This document shows, piece after piece, positions 1 to 7,105 of a stretch of DNA of 46,011 nt. Each line of letters opens with the position of its first letter. Position 1 is the stretch's first letter. The notes below the pieces were generated by a model. That model saw nothing but the letters and a program-made list of their open reading frames with translations. It was not told the origin of the DNA and did no database searches. The translations under genes and the position numbers were made by a program. This DNA comes from Nitrospira sp. (lineage in GTDB: Bacteria; Nitrospirota; Nitrospiria; Nitrospirales; Nitrospiraceae), in assembly GCA_024998685.1 (NCBI GenBank), contig JACOEH010000040.1, positions 1 to 46,011 on the forward strand, written 5' to 3'.

Positions 1-365
1 GTGCAGCGGACTTCTCAGTTCGGTGATTTGAGGACTTATAGCATCGGCGCTGACAGCGACAACCGAGTGGAACCTACGGTGACGCATAGGCTATCAGGTT
101 GGGCAGGTGCTGAGCTGGTAGGTCGCCCGTGCGGTAAAACAAAATGGCATCTGACTCCCGTGTCTCTTTGACCTTCCCTCCATATGTGGACTCATCTCGC
201 GTGTGTTATCCTCTAGTCAAGGAGGCAGTGCATCTTGGTATCTTGAGAGCATAAGGCATTGGCCAACCAGACCTACCTAATCTTGTCTTTGTTTTCGGAT
301 TGAATAGATCCTAATATAGTAACCTGGGCGTAGTTATCATCAATGCGTTGCCATATCCATGTATC
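1..365. other. Intergenic, no gene seen
   Basis: No convincing reading frame is visible on either strand. The only structure seen is a perfect 9-bp inverted repeat (CATATCCAT at 352-360, ATGGATATG at 384-392) that straddles the stop codon of the ferredoxin gene. It could end the minus-strand operon, but no T-run follows it, so this is a weak suggestion. Confidence 0.4.
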
Positions 366-614
366 TTAAGGTTGTCGGTTGGGATGGATATGTCGGAACC
401 GCCCAGCAAGAATTTCTTCAGGCTCTGAGTCGACAATTATAGCTTTTGCTGGGCACACCACAATACATTGGCTTTCACCAAAAAAACCATAGCATTCAGT
501 GCAATTCTTTTGGTCGACTACAGGACGGGGGTCCCCGGCACTAATCGCTTCGTTGGGACATTCCCAGATACACGCCCCACACATCACGCAAGAGTCTATT
601 ATCCTTACAGACAT
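366..614 (-). CDS. Ferredoxin with two 4Fe-4S clusters (YfhL type), RiPP operon
   Basis: This is an 82-residue cytoplasmic ferredoxin. The first cluster motif is C9-x2-C12-x2-C15-x3-C19-P. The second is C38-x2-C41-x8-C50-x3-C54-P. The eight-residue insertion in the second motif is typical of the YfhL/Allochromatium type of low-potential ferredoxin. It is the last gene of the minus-strand operon, 48 bases after the PqqD-like gene. A GGAG lies about 12 bases before the ATG. Radical SAM enzymes need one-electron reduction of their clusters, so this protein is probably the electron donor to the maturase encoded upstream. The ferredoxin identification rests on the motifs; the partnership is inferred from position. 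Confidence 0.85.
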   Translation of the reverse strand: MSVRIIDSCVMCGACIWECPNEAISAGDPRPVVDQKNCTECYGFFGESQCIVVCPAKAIIVDSEPEEILAGRFRHIHPNRQP

Positions 615-662
615 TTTATTTTATCACTCCACCCCGAAGGTGCAACGCTCGTTCAATCCTTA

Positions 663-932
663 CTACACTTTTCGAAGTTCAATTAGATCCGCCAATTTTA
701 GCGACTCGACAAACTTTTCCACAGTGTCCCTGAGAGCTTTAGAATTCTCCTGGGGATACATTGCGTGCAATCGTTTCACAAGGTTGTCTAAGTCAGAGCC
801 TTCGCATAACCGCCAAACTTGTGCAGCAGTCGTATTAAGTCGAAAGAATTCAACAGTTTTCGTATTGCAAAGCATAGTTGCTCCGTCAACTTCATCCGTC
901 ATCACATATGAACTCTTCTTCAATCTAGTCAT
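663..932 (-). CDS. PqqD-family peptide chaperone (RiPP recognition element)
   Basis: This 89-residue protein has the PqqD look: a short winged-helix domain with the region around residues 27-42 (VEFFRLNTTAAQVWRL) and a C-terminal amphipathic helix ending in a short hydrophobic tail. PqqD-type proteins bind the leader of a precursor peptide and present it to a radical SAM enzyme. The start ATG overlaps the stop of the upstream radical SAM gene by four bases (ATGA), which implies translational coupling and a matched supply of the two proteins. Known for the family: this small size and this gene neighbour. Inferred: its target is the Gly/Cys-rich peptide at 2498-2701. Confidence 0.8.
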   Translation of the reverse strand: MTRLKKSSYVMTDEVDGATMLCNTKTVEFFRLNTTAAQVWRLCEGSDLDNLVKRLHAMYPQENSKALRDTVEKFVESLKLADLIELRKV

Positions 933-2380
933 AGTCCACCTTCTAAACGCCGATTCTTGCTAGATCCGATCAAGGTCTCAAGCGGAATATGTATCTCCTC
1001 AGCGCTCAATGAGGTCTGGAAAGCCGCTTTGCGTGGACCGGGTATGCCACCGGTGTTATCCCAAGCTTGAACCTCAAAAGTCCTCCTAAGATAGGCGCAA
1101 AAGAGAGGATTCGCACGTTCATAGTTTTTAGTAAATGAAACGTGAATGCCTCGGCAACCACCGCCACAGTGGTTCTTGACGATGCAGGTCCCGCAAGGCT
1201 TCAGCGTCTCAGCAACCTGGCCACGAATTTTGTTTAACTTGATATGATTCTGGTAGATGTCCAGGAGGTTCCTCTCTCGAATATTATCAGTGCGGTATTC
1301 TGGATACTGCAAAAGTTTACATGGATATACCCATCCTTCAGGATCGACTGAGACCTCAGATAGACCAGCTCCACAATGGTTTCGAATAATACGCTTATTG
1401 TTATAAGTACCCTCTGGTGACACTTCAACTGTTGAGGCAGCTCGCAACTCACGTTTTGCAAGCGAGATAAAATCATTCAATCGGAGTGAGTCCTCAGGAG
1501 TAACATGATCTAGAGTGTTTTCTCCGCCTCGTCCCATAGGAAACTTGGGAATAATGCGCAATTCGGCGATGTTCCTACCATGGGCAAACTTGAGGAGTTC
1601 ATCTAGGTCCGACATTCCTGAGTGTGATACAACCGCGTTCACGTTCACGTGAACGCCAGCTTCTATTAGGAGCTCGATAGCTTGTACGGCTCGCAGCCAC
1701 GACCCCTTCCCTCGATTAAGGTCGTGATGGTGAGCAAGGCCGTGGTCCAAACTGACGGTAACATATGAAAACGATTCAGCCACCCGATCGATGTTCTCTC
1801 TTAAGATGAAGTGGCCGTTCGTTATAACATTTGTCTCCAACCCGCTGTTTTTGGAGTACTGCGCAAGGTCCAAGAGATCTGTCCGTGTAAACGGCTCTCC
1901 TCCAGTAAAAATGAACGTCCCGACTTTGGCCTCCACCGCCTGATCAATCAACTGGTGTCCTTCTTTTGTCGACAGTTCCTGCGGCCGCCGAACAGTGGCG
2001 TCCTGGTAGCAATAACGGCATCGCAGATTGCATGCTTGTGTACAAATCCAATACACGGTAGTGAGGGAGTGCGCAGCATACCTCACTGTCGGTTCAACAG
2101 GGCACTGATCTAGATAGAGTAGCCGCCTGAATATAGAGTAGGCTAAGATCTGGCTTGTACGTTCAGCAGAGGCTTCGCCTGTGAAAGCAAAACGCTTGGA
2201 AATGTGGTCGGTAAGGAGGGTGCGATCTCTTCCTGCTCGAAGCCAACGTAGAACCTCCGATGTCTGTTCATCGATCCGCTCCCATGAATTGATAGCAGGA
2301 TTGTATGCTAGAACTTCGCCGCTTCTATAAATGAGAGCGAGTCTGTTTGGCACAACCACACGCTTTAGGAGCGAATCCAT
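929..2380 (-). CDS. Radical SAM/SPASM peptide maturase
   Basis: This 483-residue enzyme has three parts. Residues 1-100 form a divergent N-terminal domain that may be a second leader-binding module. A radical SAM barrel starts with C117-x3-C121-x2-C124 and continues with a GGEP motif (TFIFTGGEPF) near residue 160. The C-terminal SPASM region carries many cysteines (CGAG near 335, then PCGTC, HCGGGC and a final FC near 425) that would hold auxiliary Fe-S clusters. Enzymes of this layout modify ribosomal peptides, for example by forming thioether or C-C crosslinks. AGGAAGG sits about seven bases before the ATG. The precursor gene lies 117 bases upstream and the PqqD-like gene overlaps the 3' end. 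The reaction cannot be read from the sequence. Confidence 0.88.
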   Translation of the reverse strand: MDSLLKRVVVPNRLALIYRSGEVLAYNPAINSWERIDEQTSEVLRWLRAGRDRTLLTDHISKRFAFTGEASAERTSQILAYSIFRRLLYLDQCPVEPTVRYAAHSLTTVYWICTQACNLRCRYCYQDATVRRPQELSTKEGHQLIDQAVEAKVGTFIFTGGEPFTRTDLLDLAQYSKNSGLETNVITNGHFILRENIDRVAESFSYVTVSLDHGLAHHHDLNRGKGSWLRAVQAIELLIEAGVHVNVNAVVSHSGMSDLDELLKFAHGRNIAELRIIPKFPMGRGGENTLDHVTPEDSLRLNDFISLAKRELRAASTVEVSPEGTYNNKRIIRNHCGAGLSEVSVDPEGWVYPCKLLQYPEYRTDNIRERNLLDIYQNHIKLNKIRGQVAETLKPCGTCIVKNHCGGGCRGIHVSFTKNYERANPLFCAYLRRTFEVQAWDNTGGIPGPRKAAFQTSLSAEEIHIPLETLIGSSKNRRLEGGL

Positions 2381-2450
2381 CCGTTTTCCTTCCTCAAACC
2401 CGCTTGATCAGTTCTGCATGAAACGCGCTCACATTGAAGTGCACACGCTT

Positions 2451-2483
2451 GGGCCACACGAAAAAAGAATCTTCGTGAAGCCC
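2451..2483 (-). promoter_or_regulatory. Hairpin between precursor and maturase genes
   Basis: In the transcript, a stem of twelve positions (ten paired, two mismatched) closes a loop of about nine bases. The arms read GGGCTTCACGAA and TTCGTGTGGCCC. It lies in the 117-base gap after the precursor peptide gene. Hairpins in this position in other peptide operons act as leaky terminators or RNA stabilisers, so that the peptide is made in excess of its enzymes. That role is an inference here. Confidence 0.5.
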
Positions 2484-2497
2484 AAGTTGCGCAGCAG

Positions 2498-2701
2498 TCA
2501 TTCGCTCAGGACCCCTCGTGCTTCAAGCAAGTTGAGGGCTAGCCGAGCATTACCGCCTCCTCCACCTCCTCCCCCGCCACCCGAACAGCCACATCCGCAA
2601 CCACAAGTTCTGGCTGCGAGGTCGGGCGCCGAAAAGTCGACACGCGCCAAAAGGGGTTGAATAAACTTGGCGATATCATCGGGAATTGCTTTTTCTGCCA
2701 T
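2498..2701 (-). CDS. Putative RiPP precursor with Cys-Gly repeat and Gly10 core
   Basis: This 67-residue peptide has three parts. Residues 1-32 form an acidic/hydrophobic leader. The core has C33, C35, C37 and C39 alternating with glycine, then S40 and ten glycines (41-50). A follower (51-67, NARLALNLLEARGVLSE) completes it. The ten glycines use all four codons in mixed order except for a few neighbours, so this is not a simple triplet expansion and the protein sequence appears to be selected. A near-perfect Shine-Dalgarno (AAAGGAGGTGAAA) precedes the ATG, suggesting strong translation. The radical SAM/SPASM, PqqD and ferredoxin genes follow. Gly-rich radical SAM targets are known (the GrrA family), but I do not recognise this Cys-Gly plus poly-Gly core. 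Confidence 0.8.
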   Translation of the reverse strand: MAEKAIPDDIAKFIQPLLARVDFSAPDLAARTCGCGCGCSGGGGGGGGGGNARLALNLLEARGVLSE

Positions 2702-3056
2702 CAGGTTTCACCTCCTTTCTTCCGTTGGGGTATAACCTGCATGTTGGTCAGGACCTAGCTGTCGGCTCGGTGTCCATCGAAAAGTGAAGACCCTGGTACT
2801 TCGCGGGGAGGTATCGGAGATTGAAATAACCATTTCTACTTCGCAATCGACGCGTTCAATAGTGGGAGGTAAAAAATGATGTATGCTCACATCCATGATG
2901 GTCGCTTTCTACGGACTATAAGAAAATCTCCAAGGACCGCTTTGCAGATATAGCTCAGGTCAATTTCCAATAAGTAATCGGACAGAGGATCCGAAATAAA
3001 TCCCGATCTCTACAGCTCTGTTTACCCTGTTGGGTGCACACGTTCGTTAATTGCTG
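2702..3056 (-). other. Leader region of the RiPP operon
   Basis: About 355 bases separate the precursor start from the nearest promoter-like element. A 62-codon open frame at 2708-2896 ends just before the precursor's Shine-Dalgarno, but it has no ribosome site and no recognisable content, so I treat this stretch as an untranslated leader. Confidence 0.35.
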
Positions 3057-3350
3057 TTCAATTCACATGCCCAGCTGACAACTGTTTGAATTGGTAATGG
3101 TTTGTGAAATGAAAACGTGAGATGAACGGAGTCACTCAAAGGTGACCGGACTCGATTGTTCCATTGTGGGGCAGCCCAACGCAGAATATTATTTTGCGCA
3201 AGGAAAACAGACTGGTTCTGCTTTAGTAAGAGTTCTTACGATTGCCAGAATTTGCAACTGCTTTGTATGTGGTATGCGAGCTTTTGCATATTCGGAGCGA
3301 ATCGCTGCCGCATTTTGCAGCGTTCAAAAAATGGACGGGGCAAAATGACT
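3057..3350 (-). promoter_or_regulatory. Upstream control region A, similar to region B before the amyloid operon
   Basis: This stretch aligns with 8549-8832 in the same order and with nearly the same spacing. Shared words include GTGAAATGAA (3104 and 8595), CGATTGT followed by ATTGTG (3153 and 8633) and AAAAATGGACGG (3327 and 8809). TTTGC and GTTC lie at identical distances before the last word in both copies. At the outer end a perfect 8-bp inverted repeat (CATTTTGC 3311-3318, GCAAAATG 3340-3347) encloses the conserved ATGGACGG. At the inner end, 3057-3072 reads on the minus strand as GGGCATGTGAATTGAA. That has the GG of a sigma-54 -24 element but GA instead of GC at -12. Joint regulation of the two operons is inferred; a decayed repeat element is the alternative. 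Confidence 0.5.
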
Positions 3351-3497
3351 TTTCTTGACTGAGGTTTTGTTTATCTCTCTCAGTTCTCAATCCTAATCAC
3401 ATGGAATATCAAGCGAAAGGGTGGACTATAAGCCCTATTGCAAGAATGTCCTCTGAACCAAGGTGTTTCACGATGAAACGATTTTCCTGAATTACTT

Positions 3498-3689
3498 CTA
3501 AGGAGATAACGAACCCACAGGCGTCTGCACTAATGAGTCCCTAAACGTACGCCAGTTCGCCCTGTCACCGGGGCGCAGACCATCATTGATCGTCCTCACC
3601 ACTCCGTCTTCCACCACCATCAAATAGCGCTCTGAGCGCCGCACAAACTGTAATCGGGCAAATCGAGGTGCTTTTAGTATAAGCCTATG
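3498..3689 (-). pseudogene. Peroxiredoxin-like C-terminal fragment
   Basis: An open minus-strand frame of 64 codons between stops has no start codon at its beginning. It reads like the end of an AhpC/TSA-family peroxiredoxin: RSERYLMVVEDGVVRTIN, followed by a short C-terminal helix. In peroxiredoxins the strand pair around 'ryxmvvedG' lies near the C terminus. The catalytic N-terminal half (with the peroxidatic Cys) is absent from the neighbouring sequence in all frames I could read. I therefore call it a decayed remnant. The family assignment comes from the short motif only and is tentative. Confidence 0.35.
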
Positions 3690-3740
3690 CTATGGCGACT
3701 TTCGGAGTCTTGAAGTCCGCGTTAAAGGGGACCGTATAGG

Positions 3741-4161
3741 ATGGATTGCTTAAAAGACCGGCGCTGCTGGATCGCGTTCCTTGCTCTCCTTCTTCTTACG
3801 ATGTCGGGCTGTACGGGAGCAACGTTCATAGGGGCCAATCTGCCTACCTATTTCGACAAACATAGCGGTGGTGCATGACCGAGCCTATGGACCTGAGCCT
3901 TCACAGAAACTCGACATGTATGTTCCTGCCGATCCCAAGAGCAGGCCAATGGAGGTCATTGTCTTTTTCCATGGCGGACGCTGGACCTATGGAACAAAGG
4001 AAGATTATTGATTCATTGGTGCAACATTCGCCAAGGTGGGATTTATCGACTACAGAAAATATCCCTCGGTGCGATTTCCACGGTTTGTGCAAGACAGTGC
4101 CCAAGCTCTCGCCTGGGTTTCTACTCACATCGCTGAATTTCACGGTGATCCCGCGCGGATC
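3741..4161 (+). pseudogene. Broken alpha/beta hydrolase (esterase) lipoprotein gene
   Basis: The ATG at 3741 opens a lipoprotein signal (LLLLTMSGC lipobox) that stops after 45 codons at 3876. The story continues in the next frame with YGPEPSQKLDMYVPAD and VIVFFHGGRWTYGTKEDY, then stops again. It resumes in a third frame with a stretch resembling FVGxxxAxxGF, YRKYPSVRFPRFVQDSAQAL and HGDPARI. These are consecutive pieces of one BD-FAE/carboxylesterase-type hydrolase with the HGG oxyanion motif. At least two frame changes and a small deletion are needed to join them. The nucleophile elbow (GxSxG) and the rest of the gene are missing. The homology ends about 24 bases before the 3' end of the convergent FapF-like gene, which suggests a recombination join. 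Confidence 0.75.
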
Positions 4162-4184
4162 CGTCGTGGAACGCTGCAATATCA

Positions 4185-5468
4185 CTATTTCCACCAAGAG
4201 GACAACGGGAAAGCCGTCGGGATCCGGAGCGTCACTTGGAGGTCGGGCGCTTCACGTGTCGCGCCGATTCCGACGACGAAGTTGATAAAGCTGCGATCAC
4301 TCCATCGATAGGAACCGCCGATGAGCAAGACCCCGATTTGAATGGCTTGCGGCGTGGTGGTGAGGAGCAGGTTAGAGGCAGACGTGGGTTTCGAAAAGAC
4401 GGTATGGTCGTACGCCAGCGTCAATGATAACTTCTCATTCAGCGACACTCCGAGCCCCACATTGGCATTGCCGCCGCTTCCAGGATCGACACGCCCGACA
4501 TTGCCGCCGACATCGCGCGGCATATTATAAATAAAACTCACACTGCTGAAGAGGACGACCGGATCGCTGGGGAACAGCATGGTCAGGCCCGGTTGAAAAA
4601 TATAAAAGCCGGATCCCGTCGGTAAGTCCGTCTGCACCCCTGTGATCGGATCTCTCGGCACTTCAAATGGGCCCCTTCCGCTGACGCTCTTGAATCGTGC
4701 GAACCCGATGAAATACGGTGTATCCGGCCCTCCTTGGTTGAGCTGAAATCGACCGGTTGTTTCAACATCTCCGAGACCCGAACCGTTGAAGGTCGAGATG
4801 GTATCAGCCTGCGATGGGGTGGCAATGGGTCGCTGCGTGATCGAGTCCTCCCGATAGAGAAAGGGCACACGCACCTCAACCTCCATCCGATTCGTCAATC
4901 CGTAGCGACCGACCAGTGCTGCGGTATAAATATCCCGGCTTATACCTTGGATATTGATGAACCCGGCCGTTAGCGCCGGAACGATGGTGAACCCGGTCAA
5001 CGTCACCCGATTGCTACTCAGATGGGCGAACTGCAGATACGGCTCCACGATGAGCGTGCCCTTGGGCGTCAGCACCCCGGCACCAGGCAAATCGAAGGTG
5101 CGAGTCATCCATGAAGGAAGAATCTCTTGTGGACTAGCCGGAGCGACCCCGACCGGACCGCCAGGTTGCTGACGTTCTGAGGAGCGCTCTCGCGCGTCGG
5201 ACTCGTCCCGCTCGCCGCGTGGAGGTTCAGCTGCCTGGGCGGTCTGTTCGTTTGCGACGATGTTTGCGGCGATATAGTGCGGCGTATCCGCCGACCATCG
5301 AGAGCGAGGTGCTTGAAGGTTCGTGGATTGGCTGATATTTAACCGATCAACGTGATTGTCGGCGACCCCAGGTTGAGCTGCATTGATCTCGGAGGGAGGC
5401 AGGTTCCCGACGAGTCCAAGAGCGAAGGCGAGCCAGAACGTTCTATAAGTTTGTCTTACAGCTCTCAA
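4185..5468 (-). CDS. FapF-like outer-membrane beta-barrel, amyloid subunit exporter
   Basis: This 427-residue protein starts with a Sec signal (residues 1-31). A low-complexity, charged linker follows (32-115, with RGERDESDARERSSERQQ). A barrel of amphipathic strands begins at about residue 123 with FDLPGAGVLTPKGTLIVEP. The segment 'GVLTPKGTLxVEPxxQxxHxSSNRV' and later 'ARYGLTNRMEVEVRVPF' match the FapF/phenol-MetA-type barrel family as I know it. FapF forms the pore through which Fap amyloid subunits leave the cell. It is the last gene of a five-gene operon, ten bases after the FapE-like gene, as FapF is last in Pseudomonas fapABCDEF. The linker replaces the helical N-terminal part of Pseudomonas FapF and looks unlike it. 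Confidence 0.75.
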   Translation of the reverse strand: MRAVRQTYRTFWLAFALGLVGNLPPSEINAAQPGVADNHVDRLNISQSTNLQAPRSRWSADTPHYIAANIVANEQTAQAAEPPRGERDESDARERSSERQQPGGPVGVAPASPQEILPSWMTRTFDLPGAGVLTPKGTLIVEPYLQFAHLSSNRVTLTGFTIVPALTAGFINIQGISRDIYTAALVGRYGLTNRMEVEVRVPFLYREDSITQRPIATPSQADTISTFNGSGLGDVETTGRFQLNQGGPDTPYFIGFARFKSVSGRGPFEVPRDPITGVQTDLPTGSGFYIFQPGLTMLFPSDPVVLFSSVSFIYNMPRDVGGNVGRVDPGSGGNANVGLGVSLNEKLSLTLAYDHTVFSKPTSASNLLLTTTPQAIQIGVLLIGGSYRWSDRSFINFVVGIGATREAPDLQVTLRIPTAFPLSSWWK

Positions 5469-5478
5469 TACTTCGCCT

Positions 5479-5988
5479 TCAATGTCGGATCGCCTCTATG
5501 CTGGCCTGAGAGAGCGCGTTTCCAAGGTCGAGCGCTCGGGCCCACGTCAGCGCCGACACCGTGGCATTGATGACGGTATGGCTCTGAATGGCTTGATTAT
5601 CCAGTGAATTCTGAATGACGGTCGTCAATGGCGGAAGCGAGGACAAGTTATGAGGGACTGAATTACCACCCCCATGTTGGACGAGCGTGAAGGCATCGCC
5701 CGCCTTGTCGGCCAATCGCGACAAGTCTGGAATATTCAGTACGGTTGAATTGATCAGTTTATCATTGAGGAACACGCTTCGCTCGATTCCAAATGACATC
5801 ATGGGACCATCCGGGTGATGCTGAAATCCACCGCGCATACTATCCAAGACTTCTTCGTTCACCGGCGTCAGGAGTGTAAAGTCCTCAATGCTCTCGTATG
5901 CCATAGTCGGAGTGACGGGCGACATACCCAGGAGAACGAACAGCAGAGCTGTCCTCATCTGGCCAATCGATTTCAACAAGAGGCGCAT
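5479..5988 (-). CDS. FapE-like secreted protein with GG processing motif
   Basis: This 169-residue protein has a Sec signal ending near A30. A short acidic segment ends in VNEEVLDSMRGG (G53-G54), which looks like the double-glycine leader cut by C39 peptidases. After the GG comes a soluble domain. Residues 124-143 read VIQNSLDNQAIQSHTVINAT, closely matching the C terminus of the small subunit encoded at 6693-7037. The start codon overlaps the C39 peptidase stop by one base (TAATG), so the two are translationally coupled. Position between the C39 peptidase and the barrel is that of fapE. The FapE assignment rests on operon order; sequence similarity to Pseudomonas FapE was not testable here. 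Confidence 0.6.
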   Translation of the reverse strand: MRLLLKSIGQMRTALLFVLLGMSPVTPTMAYESIEDFTLLTPVNEEVLDSMRGGFQHHPDGPMMSFGIERSVFLNDKLINSTVLNIPDLSRLADKAGDAFTLVQHGGGNSVPHNLSSLPPLTTVIQNSLDNQAIQSHTVINATVSALTWARALDLGNALSQASIEAIRH

Positions 5989-6680
5989 TAGAAATCCCTC
6001 CCTCCCGGGCGAAAGAGAACGATGTTGTTCAAGGTATCCGGACTCAGCGGCCGGCCGAGCGGGGACATCGGACGGACGCTCCAGTCTCGGGCCGTATTGA
6101 ATTCACCACGTGTCGGTGAATCATGGATGACAAACACCACCCGGCTGGGCCATGAGGCTTCAAACTGCTCGCGCGGCACGACACGTAATCCGACTGCCGG
6201 ATCGCCGAGCAGCACCTTATCGCCCCGCATGCCTTTCACCACCACAAAATGGTGATACCCCTTATCGACCATTAGGACGATCGCCGGAATGCCGGCCTTC
6301 GAGAGCTCGTCCAGGGAAACTTCAAACCCGTCCGCTGGGTAACCCTGAGCTTCCAAAAATCGCTTCATGTCCAGGAGCGAAAACCCTTCCTTCTGGATCT
6401 TTTCCTGGTCACCATGGTCGAACATCGTGCGAAAGGTGACCTCCTCAGTCATTGGATGACCATAGTGATAAGTCAAGAGGGTGGCGACGGCGGCCGAACC
6501 ACAACTATAGTCATATTTCTGAAGGATGACGGATCGGACCTTCAGTTCGCGCATGCTCCAGACTTGGATCAACATCCGGCTCCCTACTCCTGGAGTCACC
6601 TCCACCGTCGCCGCCATCGCCGCTGTCGCGATCGACAGCAGCACTACAACCGTCCATCCGATGATCTGTTTCGTGGGCAT
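5988..6680 (-). CDS. Exported C39-family cysteine peptidase (FapD-like)
   Basis: This 230-residue protein has a signal peptide or membrane anchor at residues 8-24. A single C39 papain-like domain follows with Gln54 (oxyanion), catalytic Cys60 in YDYSCGSAA, His143/His144 in GYHHFVVVKG and Asp160 in LLGDPAVG. All three catalytic positions are intact. Bacteriocin C39 domains sit on the cytoplasmic side of ABC exporters and cut after GG. This one has no transporter and should act in the periplasm, as FapD does in the Pseudomonas amyloid operon. It starts twelve bases after the small subunit gene and overlaps the FapE-like gene. The two neighbours carrying GG motifs are its likely substrates. Confidence 0.85.
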   Translation of the reverse strand: MPTKQIIGWTVVVLLSIATAAMAATVEVTPGVGSRMLIQVWSMRELKVRSVILQKYDYSCGSAAVATLLTYHYGHPMTEEVTFRTMFDHGDQEKIQKEGFSLLDMKRFLEAQGYPADGFEVSLDELSKAGIPAIVLMVDKGYHHFVVVKGMRGDKVLLGDPAVGLRVVPREQFEASWPSRVVFVIHDSPTRGEFNTARDWSVRPMSPLGRPLSPDTLNNIVLFRPGGRDF

Positions 6681-6692
6681 TCGAAGCCTAGT

Positions 6693-7037
6693 TTATTTCA
6701 TCGTTAAGTTCAGGACCGTGCCGCTCTGAATAATTACGTTATTGCCGGAATTCTGGATGACGATCGGCAGGCCAGCCGCCCCGGCAAACGCATTGCCGTT
6801 GATTGTATTGTTGCCGGTCACGTTGTCTATGGCGGCATTGTTGTTCAACTTGGCGTTCAGGAAATTCGCATTGATCGTGACCGGGCCGGTATCCGTTCCT
6901 CCCCGTTGGGATTCTAATTGGGCAATAGGGATGGGTTTGCCCCAGAACGTCACTTCAGGATTTTCCGGCGAGCCGGCATGCGCGATGCCCGCGCAGAGCC
7001 CCAGGACGGTCACCACTGATGAGAAGAAGATGCGCAT
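6693..7037 (-). CDS. Small Fap-like amyloid subunit with GG processing motif
   Basis: This 114-residue exported protein has a signal peptide cut near A21. It is followed by PIAQLESQRGG (G46-G47), a double-glycine-type motif. The mature part is rich in Asn, Ala and Gly and contains N-x-N-x patterns (INANFLNAKLNNNAAIDNVTG). It ends with VIQNSGNNVIIQSGTVLNLT at residues 93-112, a motif shared with its two neighbours. Composition and position suggest a minor subunit or nucleator like FapB. GAGAGGG precedes the ATG. The gene follows the large Gly-rich gene after 68 bases and precedes the C39 gene by twelve. The amyloid nature is inferred from the operon and composition. Confidence 0.65.
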   Translation of the reverse strand: MRIFFSSVVTVLGLCAGIAHAGSPENPEVTFWGKPIPIAQLESQRGGTDTGPVTINANFLNAKLNNNAAIDNVTGNNTINGNAFAGAAGLPIVIQNSGNNVIIQSGTVLNLTMK

Positions 7038-7105
7038 GTTGCCCTCTCTAGCCGTAAATGGTGCAGTGACGCTGGAGGAGCATCAGCTCCTCCAGCTAGA
7101 TCCTG

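Noticed and set aside
2708-2896. 62-codon minus-strand frame before the RiPP precursor
   Set aside because: No ribosome site or recognisable content; it ends in the precursor's leader.
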